Translations under genes and position numbers: made by a program
Assembly: GCF_042159835.1 (NCBI RefSeq)
Contig: NZ_JBBVGT010000002.1
Span: forward strand, 1,550,001 to 1,614,000
Direction: 5' to 3'
From: Albibacterium profundi
GTDB taxonomy: Bacteria > Bacteroidota > Bacteroidia > Sphingobacteriales > Sphingobacteriaceae
DNA length: 64,000 nt
Notes under the pieces: generated by a model
Seen by the model: the letters and a program-made list of their open reading frames with translations, nothing else
Databases searched by the model: none
What the model was told of the DNA's origin: nothing
Shown here: piece after piece, positions 17,593 through 26,266 of the stretch
Position numbering within the stretch: position 1 is the stretch's first letter
Layout: the number at the start of each line of letters is the position of its first letter

Positions 17593-20040
17593 ATGAAAAG
17601 AATACTACTATTTTCCCTGTTTGCGATATGGGGCCTACACGTGAATGCTCAGACAAAAGGAGCGGTAAAAGGATCTGTTATTGATTCGGCTACCAATCTT
17701 CCTGTCGATTATGCAACCATAGCATTATTTGCGGAAGGTAAAGAAGTTAGCACAAATGGAGCTTTAGCTGATGATAAAGGGTTGTTTACGATTACCGAGG
17801 TGCCCGTTGGAACCTATCGCGTTGTGGTGAACTTCCTAGGTTATGTAGAACGAACCATACCGACCATCGAGGTTACAGCTGGGACAGTTGATCTAGGCAA
17901 GATCTTGTTAACTCCATCAGCTACGCAATTGTCCGCAGTTGACGTTGTCGGCGAAAAACCGTTAATCGAGAATAAAATTGACCGACTGGTTTATAATGCA
18001 GAGCAGGATGTAACCTCCGCAGGTGGAAACGCTACTGATGTCTTAAGAAAAGTGCCTTTATTGTCGGTTGACATGGACGGTAATGTCTCCCTTCGCGGTG
18101 ACCAGAACGTAAAGATCTTAATCAATGGAAAGCCTTCTGGAGCGATGTCTAATAATGTTGGCGACGCACTGAAGATGATTCCCGCCGATCAAATTGCCAA
18201 TGTTGAAGTGATTACGAGTCCCTCAGCGAAATATGATGCAGAAGGAACGTCAGGAATTATCAATATCGTCACCAAGAAAAAGAACATCGTGGGCGTTAGC
18301 GGTTCGTTGAATGCCGGGATTGGAACCAGGCAAAATAATTCAAATGGAAATATCAACCTACGGAAAGGTAAATTTGGAGTAACGGCAAACGCTGGAGCTC
18401 ATTGGTCGTGGCCGCAAACTACGACGATTGGCTTTACACAAATTGACAATTCGGGGACAACCACATTAATGCAGAATGGATCTAGCGAAGCTCAGCGTCT
18501 TGGCGGACGGGGATCCATTGGTGTAGATTATGATCTAGACGACAATAACCTTTTTAATACGACTTTCTCACTGAATAAGTTCAGCATGGATATGGAGGGG
18601 GTGTCTACATCTACCTACCTGAACAGCCCGAATCTGGTGAGTAATTCTGATCAAGATAGAGGCTTCAATGGTTTCGATTGGTCGCTCGGTTATACCCATA
18701 AATTCGAAAAGCCAAAACAAGAGCTATCGGTTGTAGGTCAGTTTTCTAGAAATAAAAATAATACCGACTATTCAACCCTTTATACAGAAGGCAACCGCTT
18801 CAGTGAGCTCGGTGTAAATGATGGAATCAATGATGAGTTGACCATGCAGATTGACTATGCTCATCCTTTTGGCGAAAAAGCGACACTTGAAGTCGGAGCA
18901 AAAACGATTTTACGTGATATCAGCAGTTTGTCCGATATACGCGAACTTATTGATGGTTCTTATGTATTAAACCCGAGCCGTTCTTACGATTATAGCTACG
19001 ATCAGGACGTGGCGGCAGGTTATGCTTCATTGAACTATACGATTAGCGAAAAATATCAGTTGATGGCTGGTGTGCGAGCCGAACATACCAAATTAAATGG
19101 CGAGTCTGTGGCAAGCTTTGATGCTTTCGAGAATGATTATTTAAATATACTGCCGAGTGCGGTTATCTCCCGTAAGCTCGGTGCTATGTCAAGTTTGAAA
19201 TTGAGCTATAATCAGCGGATTCAACGCCCTAGCTTGTTCTACTTGAATCCGTTCAGAAATACATCTGATCCGATTAATCAAAGCGAAGGTAATCCAGAAT
19301 TGAAGCCTGAGCTATCACACAACTTTGAGTTGGGTTACTCAACATTCATTCAAGGCGGAACGGTCCTAAACGCATCGGTTTATTATCGGTTGACGAATGA
19401 TGTGATTGAGAGTTTGGTTAAGACTATCGATAATCCGGACAATGCAGATCAGCCTATTGTGTTACAGACCTTTGATAACATCGGTCAGAATAGATCGTTC
19501 GGAACAAACTTATTTGCATCGGTTTCTCCGATAAGGAATCTGACCTTGCGTACAAACTTGAATCTTTATACCTATGATATTGACGCTAGTGGTGTCAGTG
19601 GCAACTTAAGTACAGAAACTGATGAGACGCATTTTATGTATCGAGCCTTTGTTAGTGGAACCTATAATATTGCTAGCAGTGGTTTTATTGCGGAGACGTT
19701 TTTTATGCTTAATTCGCCAAGACGGACTTTCCAAGGGACGAATCCATCGTTTAGTATGTGGAGTGTAGGGTTTAAGAAGGAGCTATTTGATAAAAAAGCC
19801 AGTATCGGTGTGAATATCATTGATCCATTTAATGAAAACAAATTCTTCGATTCGGAAATCTTTACGCCTGACTATACGCAAAAATCAAGTGTAGGCGTGC
19901 CTTTCCGTTCATTCGGCATTACTTTTAGCTGGAACTTCGGAAAAATGGACTTTAACCAGACTAAGAAGAGAAGACGTGGCATTAGCAACGATGATCAAAA
20001 GCAAGGAGAGAGTCAACAAGGACAAGGAATGCCGCAATAA
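17593..20040 (+). CDS. TonB-dependent-receptor-like outer-membrane beta-barrel protein
   Basis: An 815-residue outer-membrane protein. It has a signal peptide (MKRILLFSLFAIWGLHVNAQ), a carboxypeptidase-like regulatory domain (about residues 24-108: GSVIDSATNLPVDYATIAL), a plug domain with DVLRKVPLLSVDMDGNVSLRG and ITSPSAKYDAEGTSGIINIVTK, and a long barrel of the OMP_b-brl_3 type. It has no SusD partner, so it is not a polysaccharide-utilisation SusC; the ligand is unknown. The C-terminus is unusual, running past the last barrel strand into a charged, glutamine-rich tail (KKRRRG...QGESQQGQGMPQ). It stands alone and is followed by a bidirectional terminator. Confidence 0.9.
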   Translation: MKRILLFSLFAIWGLHVNAQTKGAVKGSVIDSATNLPVDYATIALFAEGKEVSTNGALADDKGLFTITEVPVGTYRVVVNFLGYVERTIPTIEVTAGTVDLGKILLTPSATQLSAVDVVGEKPLIENKIDRLVYNAEQDVTSAGGNATDVLRKVPLLSVDMDGNVSLRGDQNVKILINGKPSGAMSNNVGDALKMIPADQIANVEVITSPSAKYDAEGTSGIINIVTKKKNIVGVSGSLNAGIGTRQNNSNGNINLRKGKFGVTANAGAHWSWPQTTTIGFTQIDNSGTTTLMQNGSSEAQRLGGRGSIGVDYDLDDNNLFNTTFSLNKFSMDMEGVSTSTYLNSPNLVSNSDQDRGFNGFDWSLGYTHKFEKPKQELSVVGQFSRNKNNTDYSTLYTEGNRFSELGVNDGINDELTMQIDYAHPFGEKATLEVGAKTILRDISSLSDIRELIDGSYVLNPSRSYDYSYDQDVAAGYASLNYTISEKYQLMAGVRAEHTKLNGESVASFDAFENDYLNILPSAVISRKLGAMSSLKLSYNQRIQRPSLFYLNPFRNTSDPINQSEGNPELKPELSHNFELGYSTFIQGGTVLNASVYYRLTNDVIESLVKTIDNPDNADQPIVLQTFDNIGQNRSFGTNLFASVSPIRNLTLRTNLNLYTYDIDASGVSGNLSTETDETHFMYRAFVSGTYNIASSGFIAETFFMLNSPRRTFQGTNPSFSMWSVGFKKELFDKKASIGVNIIDPFNENKFFDSEIFTPDYTQKSSVGVPFRSFGITFSWNFGKMDFNQTKKRRRGISNDDQKQGESQQGQGMPQ

Positions 20041-20061
20041 TATTGCATGAGTATTAAAGTC

Positions 20062-20097
20062 AAAAAAGGCAGTGATTATAAAATCTCTGCCTTTTTT
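20062..20097. terminator. Bidirectional terminator between the TonB-type gene and the GreA-like gene
   Basis: AAAAAAGGCAG (20062-20072) pairs perfectly with CTGCCTTTTTT (20087-20097), and GATT/AATC extend the stem inside after a T-T mismatch. The flanking A and T runs let it work for both converging genes. Confidence 0.88.
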
Positions 20098-20119
20098 CTT
20101 GATGAAGTCTTTTTTTGAT

Positions 20120-20494
20120 TTATGGATTTTTCACTTCTAATATTTTATAAGTGCGAACACCTACAGGCATTTTCCATTCTACTTCGTCACCAATTTTGAA
20201 ACCGATGAGCGCTGAGCCGATCGGCGTTAGAAATGATATTTTTTGCTGTTTCATATCAGCTTGAGCGGGCTCTACAATTGTAACCGTTGTTTTAACTTTG
20301 CTCTGTTGATCCTGAATGGTTACTTGCGAGTTAATCCTAACTCGGTCGGCCGGTACTTTATCCTTTTTTACAACTTCAGCCCTGCTCAACTCATATGCGA
20401 GAGACATCGGGTTGTCGGGGTTAGGGGTAACGTGGTTTCTTAAAATGTTGTAGTCTTCTTCACTTAATACTACATTGTTATTTTTTGTTTCCAT
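20120..20494 (-). CDS. GreA/GreB C-terminal-domain protein (Rnk-like)
   Basis: A 124-residue protein with only the FKBP-like C-terminal domain of the transcription factors GreA/GreB: VRINSQVTIQD, VEPAQAD, ISFLTPIGSALIGFKIGDEVEW and VGVRTYKILEV. The N-terminal coiled coil that enters the RNA polymerase channel is replaced by a short helical stretch (LSEEDYNILRNHV), as in Rnk. It is therefore likely to bind RNA polymerase without cleavage stimulation, or to compete with Gre factors; this is inference. It is a single gene, convergent with the TonB-type gene. Confidence 0.85.
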   Translation of the reverse strand: METKNNNVVLSEEDYNILRNHVTPNPDNPMSLAYELSRAEVVKKDKVPADRVRINSQVTIQDQQSKVKTTVTIVEPAQADMKQQKISFLTPIGSALIGFKIGDEVEWKMPVGVRTYKILEVKNP

Positions 20495-20602
20495 GAGTGC
20501 TGTTCTAATAATTATTAAAAAAATCGACAGAAAATTTAATAAAAAATGTTTGAGTCTATGAATACGTGCTGGCTAGCCTGTATTTACAAAATGAGGAATT
20601 TC

Positions 20603-20673
20603 ATGAAACAGGGATATCGCAGCTTCGAACTTCGACAGCGATCCAGTGGACAATATGAGATATTCTGTTTCAT
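20603..20673. repeat. Long-range inverted repeat in the 260-base gap before the aminotransferase-fold gene
   Basis: ATGAAACAG (20603-20611) plus ATATC (20614-20618) pair with GATAT (20659-20663) plus CTGTTTCAT (20665-20673). The interior is 40 bases with smaller self-complementary patches (TTCGAA, TTCGAC). It could be a structured leader RNA, an operator pair or a small RNA. No box or T tract decides between these. The rest of 20495-20758 is AT-rich with nothing recognised. Confidence 0.4.
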
Positions 20674-20758
20674 TTTCCCAAACATAATAAATAAATCATA
20701 AAACAGCAATAAACTTTTTTTGTTCGTTTTTCTTCTCGAGAATTAAGTATTTTTATTG

Positions 20759-21835
20759 ATGATGAAAAAATTATTCCCTATTCTTTCCCACCAAACCTAT
20801 GTCGACACGGCGAGTTCATGCATCCTGACGAGCGATTTGCACGCTTGGCGACAACAACACGAGGCCGATTTCCTTGCCAATGGCAGTCAGTTCCGGACAG
20901 AACAAGGACCGTTTATTGAGTCAGTGCGAGCGGTTGTCAAAGCTTTTTTCAATGCTAAACATGCTTTTTTAGTGCCGAACTTCTCTTTAGCCTTCAATGC
21001 GTTTTTGGAGACGTGTTCGACCGACGAACGTTTTTTACTAATGGAAGGTGAGTACCCGTCTATCTCACATCCCATCGAAGCTCGCGGCTTCGAAACTACT
21101 ATCTTAGAGGTGGACGAGAACGTTGAGCAACGTATCTATCAGGCTGTAAAGAAGTACAGGCCGTCAGTTTTTGCATTTAGTATCGTGCAGTATATCAATG
21201 GGTTTGCATTGAGCCTGGATTTTATAAAGCAGTTGAAAAAAGATTTCCCAGAACTGTTATTGGTGGCCGACGGAACTCAGTATTGTGGAGCGGGTACATT
21301 GGATTTTGATGATAGCGGGCTCGATGTGTTGGCTGGTAGCGGTTATAAGTGGTTGCTTGCCGGTTATGGCAATGGTTATATTCTGATGAACGACTCGGTC
21401 TACAACGGGATATGCAAAAGTCTCGAAAACGTAAAAATTTCAGCGGAATTCAAAGCTCGTGATAAAGATGCCATATCTGCACATTTTGAGCCTGGACACT
21501 TGGATACGTTGAATTTCGGTTCTTTGAAGCAATCGCTTTTATTTTTGGATTCACTGGGAATGAACTTCATTGAAACTCAAATTGCAAATTTGTCAATGCA
21601 AGCTAAAGACGCATTTGTTGAATTAGACTTGTTGGACGATTTGCTTGTTAAACGAAACGAGGTTTCCAGTATTTTTAACATCAAAGGTGATCGTATTCTG
21701 TTTGAAGCATTACAGAAAGAGAAAATTATTTGTATCCCTCGAGGCGACGGTATTCGAATTTCTTTTCATTTTTTTAATACGAAGGACGATTTAGATAAAA
21801 TATTGCAAGTAATTAAAAGAAATATTTCTAGATAG
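20759..21835 (+). CDS. Aminotransferase class V-fold PLP-dependent enzyme
   Basis: A 358-residue fold-type I PLP enzyme of the NifS/selenocysteine-lyase-like class V group. The PLP-binding aspartate (VADGTQ, about residue 171) and the Schiff-base lysine (GSGYKWLLAGYGNG, about residue 197) are present. The N-terminus YVDTASSCILTSDLHAW resembles class V enzymes. There is no catalytic-loop cysteine of the IscS/SufS type, and no iron-sulfur or kynureninase neighbour, so the reaction cannot be named. ATG 20759 is preferred; a TTG one codon upstream keeps the frame open. The M16 genes begin 88 bases downstream. Confidence 0.82.
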   Translation: MMKKLFPILSHQTYVDTASSCILTSDLHAWRQQHEADFLANGSQFRTEQGPFIESVRAVVKAFFNAKHAFLVPNFSLAFNAFLETCSTDERFLLMEGEYPSISHPIEARGFETTILEVDENVEQRIYQAVKKYRPSVFAFSIVQYINGFALSLDFIKQLKKDFPELLLVADGTQYCGAGTLDFDDSGLDVLAGSGYKWLLAGYGNGYILMNDSVYNGICKSLENVKISAEFKARDKDAISAHFEPGHLDTLNFGSLKQSLLFLDSLGMNFIETQIANLSMQAKDAFVELDLLDDLLVKRNEVSSIFNIKGDRILFEALQKEKIICIPRGDGIRISFHFFNTKDDLDKILQVIKRNISR

Positions 21836-21923
21836 TGAATAATTCACGCGGATGTAACAAACACCCTGCATGTTGGTCTAAAATGTGTATTTTGCACATG
21901 CCTAAAAAATAAAGATTGATTAA

Positions 21924-23273
21924 ATGAAGAAAAAATTACTAGGTTATGCCTTAGGGATTATATTCCTTGGCGCAGGTCTGAGCGCCCACGCTCAAAATGA
22001 AATAGAGTTTAAGGAATTTAAACTGGATAATGGCCTGAACGTCATTATGCACCAAGATAATTCTACACCAATTGTAGCCGTATCGGTCCTATATCATGTC
22101 GGTTCAAAAAATGAAGATCCGGAACGTACAGGCTTTGCCCACTTCTTTGAACATCTACTGTTTGAAGGAACGGAAAATATCGAGCGTGGTGAGTATATGA
22201 AGAAAATACAAGCCATTGGGGGAACTTTAAATGCCTTTACTTCCAGTGACCAAACCTATTATTATGAAGTTGTACCATCTAACCATCTGGAAACAGCTTT
22301 GTACATGGAAAGCGAACGTATGTTGCACGCTAAAATTGATACGATAGGTGTCAATACACAACGTGAAGTTGTAAAAGAGGAGCGGAGACAACGTTACGAA
22401 AACCAGCCTTATGGTACCATTCTGCCAGAAGTGTTAAAGCGAGCCTATCATGTTCACCCGTATCAATGGCCACCGATAGGTTCGATGGATCACTTGAACG
22501 CAGCGAAGCTAGGTGAGTTTATTGATTTTTATAAGACATTCTACGTGCCAAACAATGCAGTACTGAGTATTGCAGGTGACCTCGATTATGGACAAACGGA
22601 GGAGTGGGTTCGGAAATATTTTTCTGAGGTTCCTAAGGGGACAAAAGAAATTCCGCGTCCATCGGTAACAGAGCCAAAACGGAACAGTGAGATCAGGGAT
22701 ATTGTGTATGATAACATTCAGTTACCGGCCGTTATTGAGGCTTATAATCTCCCTCCCAAAAATCATCCTGATGCGTATGCGCTGGATATGTTGTCGACCT
22801 ACCTAACTGGTGGTAAAAGTTCTTTGATGACAAAGGAGATCGTTGACAAGCAGCAAAAAGCATTGGCAGTGATGGCGATTCCGCTAACGTTGGAAGACGG
22901 CGGCGTGTTTTTGTTATACGGCATAGCCAATATGGGTATTGACGCAGATTCATTGGAGGCCAGTATCGATAAGGAAATTGAACGAGTTAAAGCAGAAGGT
23001 GTTTCGGAGAAGGATTTCCAAAAGCTACTAGCTCAGGTTGAAAATGCGGTTGTTTCGCAAAACGCATCCGTTGCCGGTATTGCTCAAAATCTAGCAGAAA
23101 GTAAAGTCTATTTCGGTGATGCTGATGAGGTGAATCATCAAATGGAGAAATACAATCAGGTGAAACGAGAGGATTTACAACGAGTAGCGAAGCAGTATTT
23201 TGACAAAAACGGACGCGTTGTTCTACACTATTTGCCGAAATCGGCTCAAGCTCAGGAAGAAGCTAAAAATTAA
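21924..23273 (+). CDS. M16 family zinc metalloprotease, catalytic partner
   Basis: A secreted/periplasmic insulinase-family (pitrilysin-type) peptidase of 449 residues. A signal peptide (MKKKLLGYALG...LSAHAQ) precedes the inverted zinc motif HxxEH, H73-FFE-H77 (FAHFFEHLLFEGT), and the third ligand is expected in REVVKEERR at about 148-153. The C-terminal half has the R/Y-type substrate region with GGKSSLMTKEIV. It is paired with the next gene, which lacks the zinc motif; such active/inactive pairs form one two-domain protease in bacterial M16B systems. The gap is 10 bases. Confidence 0.93.
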   Translation: MKKKLLGYALGIIFLGAGLSAHAQNEIEFKEFKLDNGLNVIMHQDNSTPIVAVSVLYHVGSKNEDPERTGFAHFFEHLLFEGTENIERGEYMKKIQAIGGTLNAFTSSDQTYYYEVVPSNHLETALYMESERMLHAKIDTIGVNTQREVVKEERRQRYENQPYGTILPEVLKRAYHVHPYQWPPIGSMDHLNAAKLGEFIDFYKTFYVPNNAVLSIAGDLDYGQTEEWVRKYFSEVPKGTKEIPRPSVTEPKRNSEIRDIVYDNIQLPAVIEAYNLPPKNHPDAYALDMLSTYLTGGKSSLMTKEIVDKQQKALAVMAIPLTLEDGGVFLLYGIANMGIDADSLEASIDKEIERVKAEGVSEKDFQKLLAQVENAVVSQNASVAGIAQNLAESKVYFGDADEVNHQMEKYNQVKREDLQRVAKQYFDKNGRVVLHYLPKSAQAQEEAKN

Positions 23274-23283
23274 GAAATTTAAA

Positions 23284-25119
23284 ATGCATACAATGAAAAC
23301 GATAAGTTTATATATATTCTTTTTTCTGATTATCTCCGGAACTGCCTTCGCTCAGGTAGACCGTAGTCAGTACCCAGAACCCGGGCCAGCGCCGACTATC
23401 AACATTGGTGACGCAGAAACATTCACATTGCCAAATGGATTAAAAGTATTTGTGGTAGAAAATCATAAGCTGCCGCGCGTAACCTTTTCATTGGTATTGG
23501 ATCGCGATCCGATTTTAGAAGGTGAAAAAGCAGGTTACATAGGTATGGTCGGCGATCTGATGATGGCCGGTACGGAGGAGTTAAGCAAAGAGCAACTCGA
23601 TGAAGCGATCGACCAGATTGGCGCGCGGATTTATGTGTCTTCGTCCTCTGCAAGCGCTTCGTCATTAACGAAACATCAGGATCGTCTATTAGAATTGTTC
23701 TCAGCGGTTTTGTTCAAACCCAGCTTTCCGCAGGATGAACTGGATAAAATCAAAAAACAAACCATCTCTGGTTTAGCTGCGGCGAAAGATGATCCGAATG
23801 CTATTGCTTCAGTGGTAGAGTCGGCCGTAATGTATGGCAAGGATCACCCTTATGGAGAAGCAGCTACGGAAGAGACAGTTGCTAGTGTGGAAGTAGCAGA
23901 TATAAAAAATTATTACAATACATATTTTAAACCAAATATCGGCTACCTAGCGATTGTTGGTGATATTACAAAAGGCGACGCTGAGAAATTAGTTAAGAAA
24001 TACTTCAGTTCTTGGGAGAAAGGTGAGGTGCCTACCCACGAATGGGAGACTGTAAAAGGTCCTGCTTCAAATCAAGTAATTTTAGTCGACCGCCCAAGCA
24101 GCGTTCAATCGTTGATTTCGGTAAGCTATCCAATAGAAATGCAGCATAACGATCCGAATCGTATACCGGCCAGCTTGATGTCGTATGTATTAGGCGGCGG
24201 TTCTTCATCTCGACTTTTTCTGAACTTGAGAGAAGATAAGGGTTATACCTACGGCGCCTACTCTTCGTTGAGCCCCGATGAAATTGTAGGTTCATTCTCA
24301 GCAAATGCGAGTGTCCGGACGGAAGTGACGGATAGCGCTGCATATCAGTTTTTCTATGAATTGGATCGTTTAGCAGATAAGACGATTACCGAAGAAGAGT
24401 TGAATGCGGCGAAGGCATATTTGACCGGAAGCTTTGGTCGTTCCCTAGAAAGCCCTTCTACAATTGCAAGCTTTGCACTGAATACGGAAATTTATGACCT
24501 ACCGAAAGACTATTACAAAAACTATTTGAAAAATCTGGATGCCGTAAGTGTCTCAAAAGCGAACGACATAACGTCCAAATATATCAGACCGGATAATGCT
24601 TATTTAATCATCGTTGGTAATGTAGCTGAGTTCGAAGATCAAATGGCTCAGTTCGGAGAAGTTAAAAGATACACGAAAGAAGGTTATCCTGAAGAGAAGA
24701 AAGCTGTTAATGCGGACGTGACTGCTGAAGGTGTTGTTGCAGACTATATTGAAAGTATTGGTGGTTCAGAGAAACTTCAGTCGGTGAAATCTCTCCGTCA
24801 AACGGGTGAGGCTGAGTTTCAAGGGATGATGATTTCGCAAGAGGCCGTAGTTGATAAAGACAGAAAGATGTTGGTGCAGCGTACCATGATGGGTGGTCAA
24901 GAAGTATCGAAGGTGAAAACCACTCAAGAGAAAACAATAGCATCGGCTATGGGACAAGAGCATGAAATGCCTGCAGAGATGCATGCAGCAATGAAGAACT
25001 CATTGTTGATTTTTCCTGAGTTAAGCTACAAAGAACGCGGCGTTAAGTTGACTCTCGACGGGATTACACAAATCAATGGGAAAGATGCCTATAAATTATC
25101 GTTGAAGACGGATCTGTAA
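23284..25119 (+). CDS. M16 family protein, non-catalytic partner, ends early by an apparent frameshift
   Basis: The partner of the preceding M16 protease. Starting at MHTMKTISLYIFF (signal peptide ending AFAQ), it has two M16 half-domains (FTLPNGLKVFVVENH; GGGSSSRLFLNLREDKGYTYGAYS). At the zinc site the sequence is GYIGMVGDLMMAGTEE, so HxxEH is absent and the protein cannot be catalytic by itself. After about residue 480 comes an extra domain (DYIESIGGSEKLQSVKSLRQTG) like the lipoprotein-type C-terminal domain seen in Bacteroidota homologues. The frame stops at 25117-25119, but the sequence EDGSVKTVEYFDVESGLK continues in the -1 frame. The frame open upstream to 23200 overlaps the previous gene and is not the start; ATG 23293 is an alternative. 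Confidence 0.9.
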   Translation: MHTMKTISLYIFFFLIISGTAFAQVDRSQYPEPGPAPTINIGDAETFTLPNGLKVFVVENHKLPRVTFSLVLDRDPILEGEKAGYIGMVGDLMMAGTEELSKEQLDEAIDQIGARIYVSSSSASASSLTKHQDRLLELFSAVLFKPSFPQDELDKIKKQTISGLAAAKDDPNAIASVVESAVMYGKDHPYGEAATEETVASVEVADIKNYYNTYFKPNIGYLAIVGDITKGDAEKLVKKYFSSWEKGEVPTHEWETVKGPASNQVILVDRPSSVQSLISVSYPIEMQHNDPNRIPASLMSYVLGGGSSSRLFLNLREDKGYTYGAYSSLSPDEIVGSFSANASVRTEVTDSAAYQFFYELDRLADKTITEEELNAAKAYLTGSFGRSLESPSTIASFALNTEIYDLPKDYYKNYLKNLDAVSVSKANDITSKYIRPDNAYLIIVGNVAEFEDQMAQFGEVKRYTKEGYPEEKKAVNADVTAEGVVADYIESIGGSEKLQSVKSLRQTGEAEFQGMMISQEAVVDKDRKMLVQRTMMGGQEVSKVKTTQEKTIASAMGQEHEMPAEMHAAMKNSLLIFPELSYKERGVKLTLDGITQINGKDAYKLSLKTDL

Positions 25120-25334
25120 AGACAGTTGAATATTTTGACGTGGAAAGCGGACTGAAAGTTAAGACAGAAAGTGCAACTGCAGGCGAAATCGAATACCTAG
25201 CTTACAAAGAGTTTGATGGTGTGAAGATCCCGACGACGCTTAGCGTAAAAACACCGCAATTGCCAGCGGCTATGCAAATGACTATGACGAATGTTGAGGT
25301 AAATCCTACGTTAACTGATGCGGATTTTGAATAG
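25104..25334 (+). pseudogene. Detached C-terminus of the M16 partner protein in the -1 frame
   Basis: From GAA at 25104 the frame reads EDGSVKTVEYFDVESGLKV and continues to ADFE-stop at 25334. This fits as the end of the preceding protein: it completes the beta-rich C-terminal domain with a substrate-like strand pattern (EYLAYKEFDGVKIPTTLSVK). Joining the frames near 25102-25104 needs one extra base or a -1 shift. The first start-like codon, a GTG at 25140, has no ribosome binding site. Either the gene is genuinely frameshifted or the assembly lacks one base. Confidence 0.78.
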
Positions 25335-25381
25335 TCAGGCATAGTTTAGATCAAATGATCATAAACAATGTTTAAATCCTT

Positions 25382-25425
25382 TATTGATAAAGCCCAGGAG
25401 GTACTTCTCCTGGGCTTTATCAATA
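25382..25425. terminator. Very strong hairpin terminator after the M16 pair
   Basis: A 19-bp perfect stem (TATTGATAAAGCCCAGGAG at 25382-25400 against 25407-25425) with loop GTACTT. There is no long T tract, but the stability and position 47 bases after the stop codon fit termination for both the M16 genes and the converging flavin reductase. The 140 bases beyond it, to 25566, hold nothing recognisable. Confidence 0.8.
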
Positions 25426-25566
25426 GGACTTGTTTTACCGTACTAGCTATTGTATTTCTATTGACTCCCTATTTTGTCCGTTGGAAGGGCCTGAAACAGC
25501 CGTTCCATGGCTCGTGATTTGATAAAGACCTTTGTGAAATGTCGAAGAAGTTCTTTCCTCGTTTTA

Positions 25567-26088
25567 TCAAAAGCCAGCGAAAGCTTCGATTTGCATTTGT
25601 GTAAACTTCACTGTGTCTTCTTTGAAGAGATCTCCATGTTCATCAAGTTCTTGGCGGATATAAGGAATATGAATCTTGAGTGGCATAACATGCATCTGCA
25701 CATAATGACATACACCCGTGAAATGATCAACACCTCGAATATTCCCGTACTTGCCGCTAGAATGACCCACTAAAGCCGCTTTTTTGTGATAAAAGCTTGC
25801 CGGGAACTCACATGCATCAATAAAAAGCTTTAGAGAGCCGGGATAGCTCCCGTTGTATTCTGGGATGACGAATAGGAATTTCTCGGTTGCATTAACGATA
25901 CTGAGAATTTTTGCAAAATCACTACTTCTGGCACCATATAAATCGGATACCAATAAGTTCGGCGGTAAATCTTCTAAAGAGAGCAGGGTGCTTTCTACAC
26001 CTAGTTTTGTCAGTTGCTTTTGATAGTAGAGAGCTAATTTAAGGGTATTGCTATTGGGTCTGTTAGTTCCAGAAATGATTGTAATCAT
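25567..26088 (-). CDS. NADPH-dependent FMN reductase family protein
   Basis: A flavodoxin-fold oxidoreductase of 173 residues with the FMN phosphate loop SGTNRPNSNTLKLA, the PEYNGSYPGSLKLFID signature and GHSSGKYGNIRGVDHF. Members reduce flavins, quinones or chromate with NAD(P)H. The chosen start at 26088 (MITIISGTNRP) gives the conserved N-terminus; an ATG seven codons upstream also exists. It is a single gene, divergent from parA. Confidence 0.88.
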   Translation of the reverse strand: MITIISGTNRPNSNTLKLALYYQKQLTKLGVESTLLSLEDLPPNLLVSDLYGARSSDFAKILSIVNATEKFLFVIPEYNGSYPGSLKLFIDACEFPASFYHKKAALVGHSSGKYGNIRGVDHFTGVCHYVQMHVMPLKIHIPYIRQELDEHGDLFKEDTVKFTQMQIEAFAGF

Positions 26089-26112
26089 ATTATCAATTGT
26101 GTATAACATAAG

Positions 26113-26155
26113 CGCTAAGAAAAGAACTTAAAATTTTAATTTTTGTATCTTAGCG
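26113..26155. repeat. Inverted repeat between the flavin reductase gene and parA
   Basis: CGCTAAGA (26113-26120) and TCTTAGCG (26148-26155) are perfect inverted copies 27 bases apart, with the palindrome TTAAAATTTTAA between them. The position in a divergent intergenic region suggests an operator or a leader hairpin of the flavin reductase message. Nothing identifies the binding protein. Confidence 0.45.
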
Positions 26156-26194
26156 AAATAATAATTGCTATTAAAGCGAAGTTAATCATATTAG

Positions 26195-26225
26195 CTTGCT
26201 TTATGTATCGGTTTGAATATTTTTG
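26195..26225 (+). promoter_or_regulatory. Candidate promoter of the parA operon
   Basis: A -33-like CTTG (26195-26198), a 19-base spacer and the -7 box TATTTTTG (26218-26225) match the Bacteroidota TTTG-N19-21-TAnnTTTG pattern with one mismatch. The parA ATG is 41 bases further on. Confidence 0.6.
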
Positions 26226-26266
26226 ACCTGGAAACATATTAAGTCATTGTAGGGAAATTCTTATTT

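Noticed and set aside
20599..20610. TTTCATGAAACA as a parS site for ParB
   Set aside because: It lacks the central CG of the TGTTTCACGTGAAACA core, so the half-site spacing is wrong, and only one arm is complete.
25095..25104. Programmed -1 frameshifting in the M16 partner gene
   Set aside because: No X-XXY-YYZ heptamer or downstream pseudoknot is visible at the junction, so a mutation or missing base is more likely.
25507..25773. 88-codon plus-strand frame at the end of the flavin reductase gene
   Set aside because: Most of it is antisense to the reductase coding sequence, and the product has no recognisable features.
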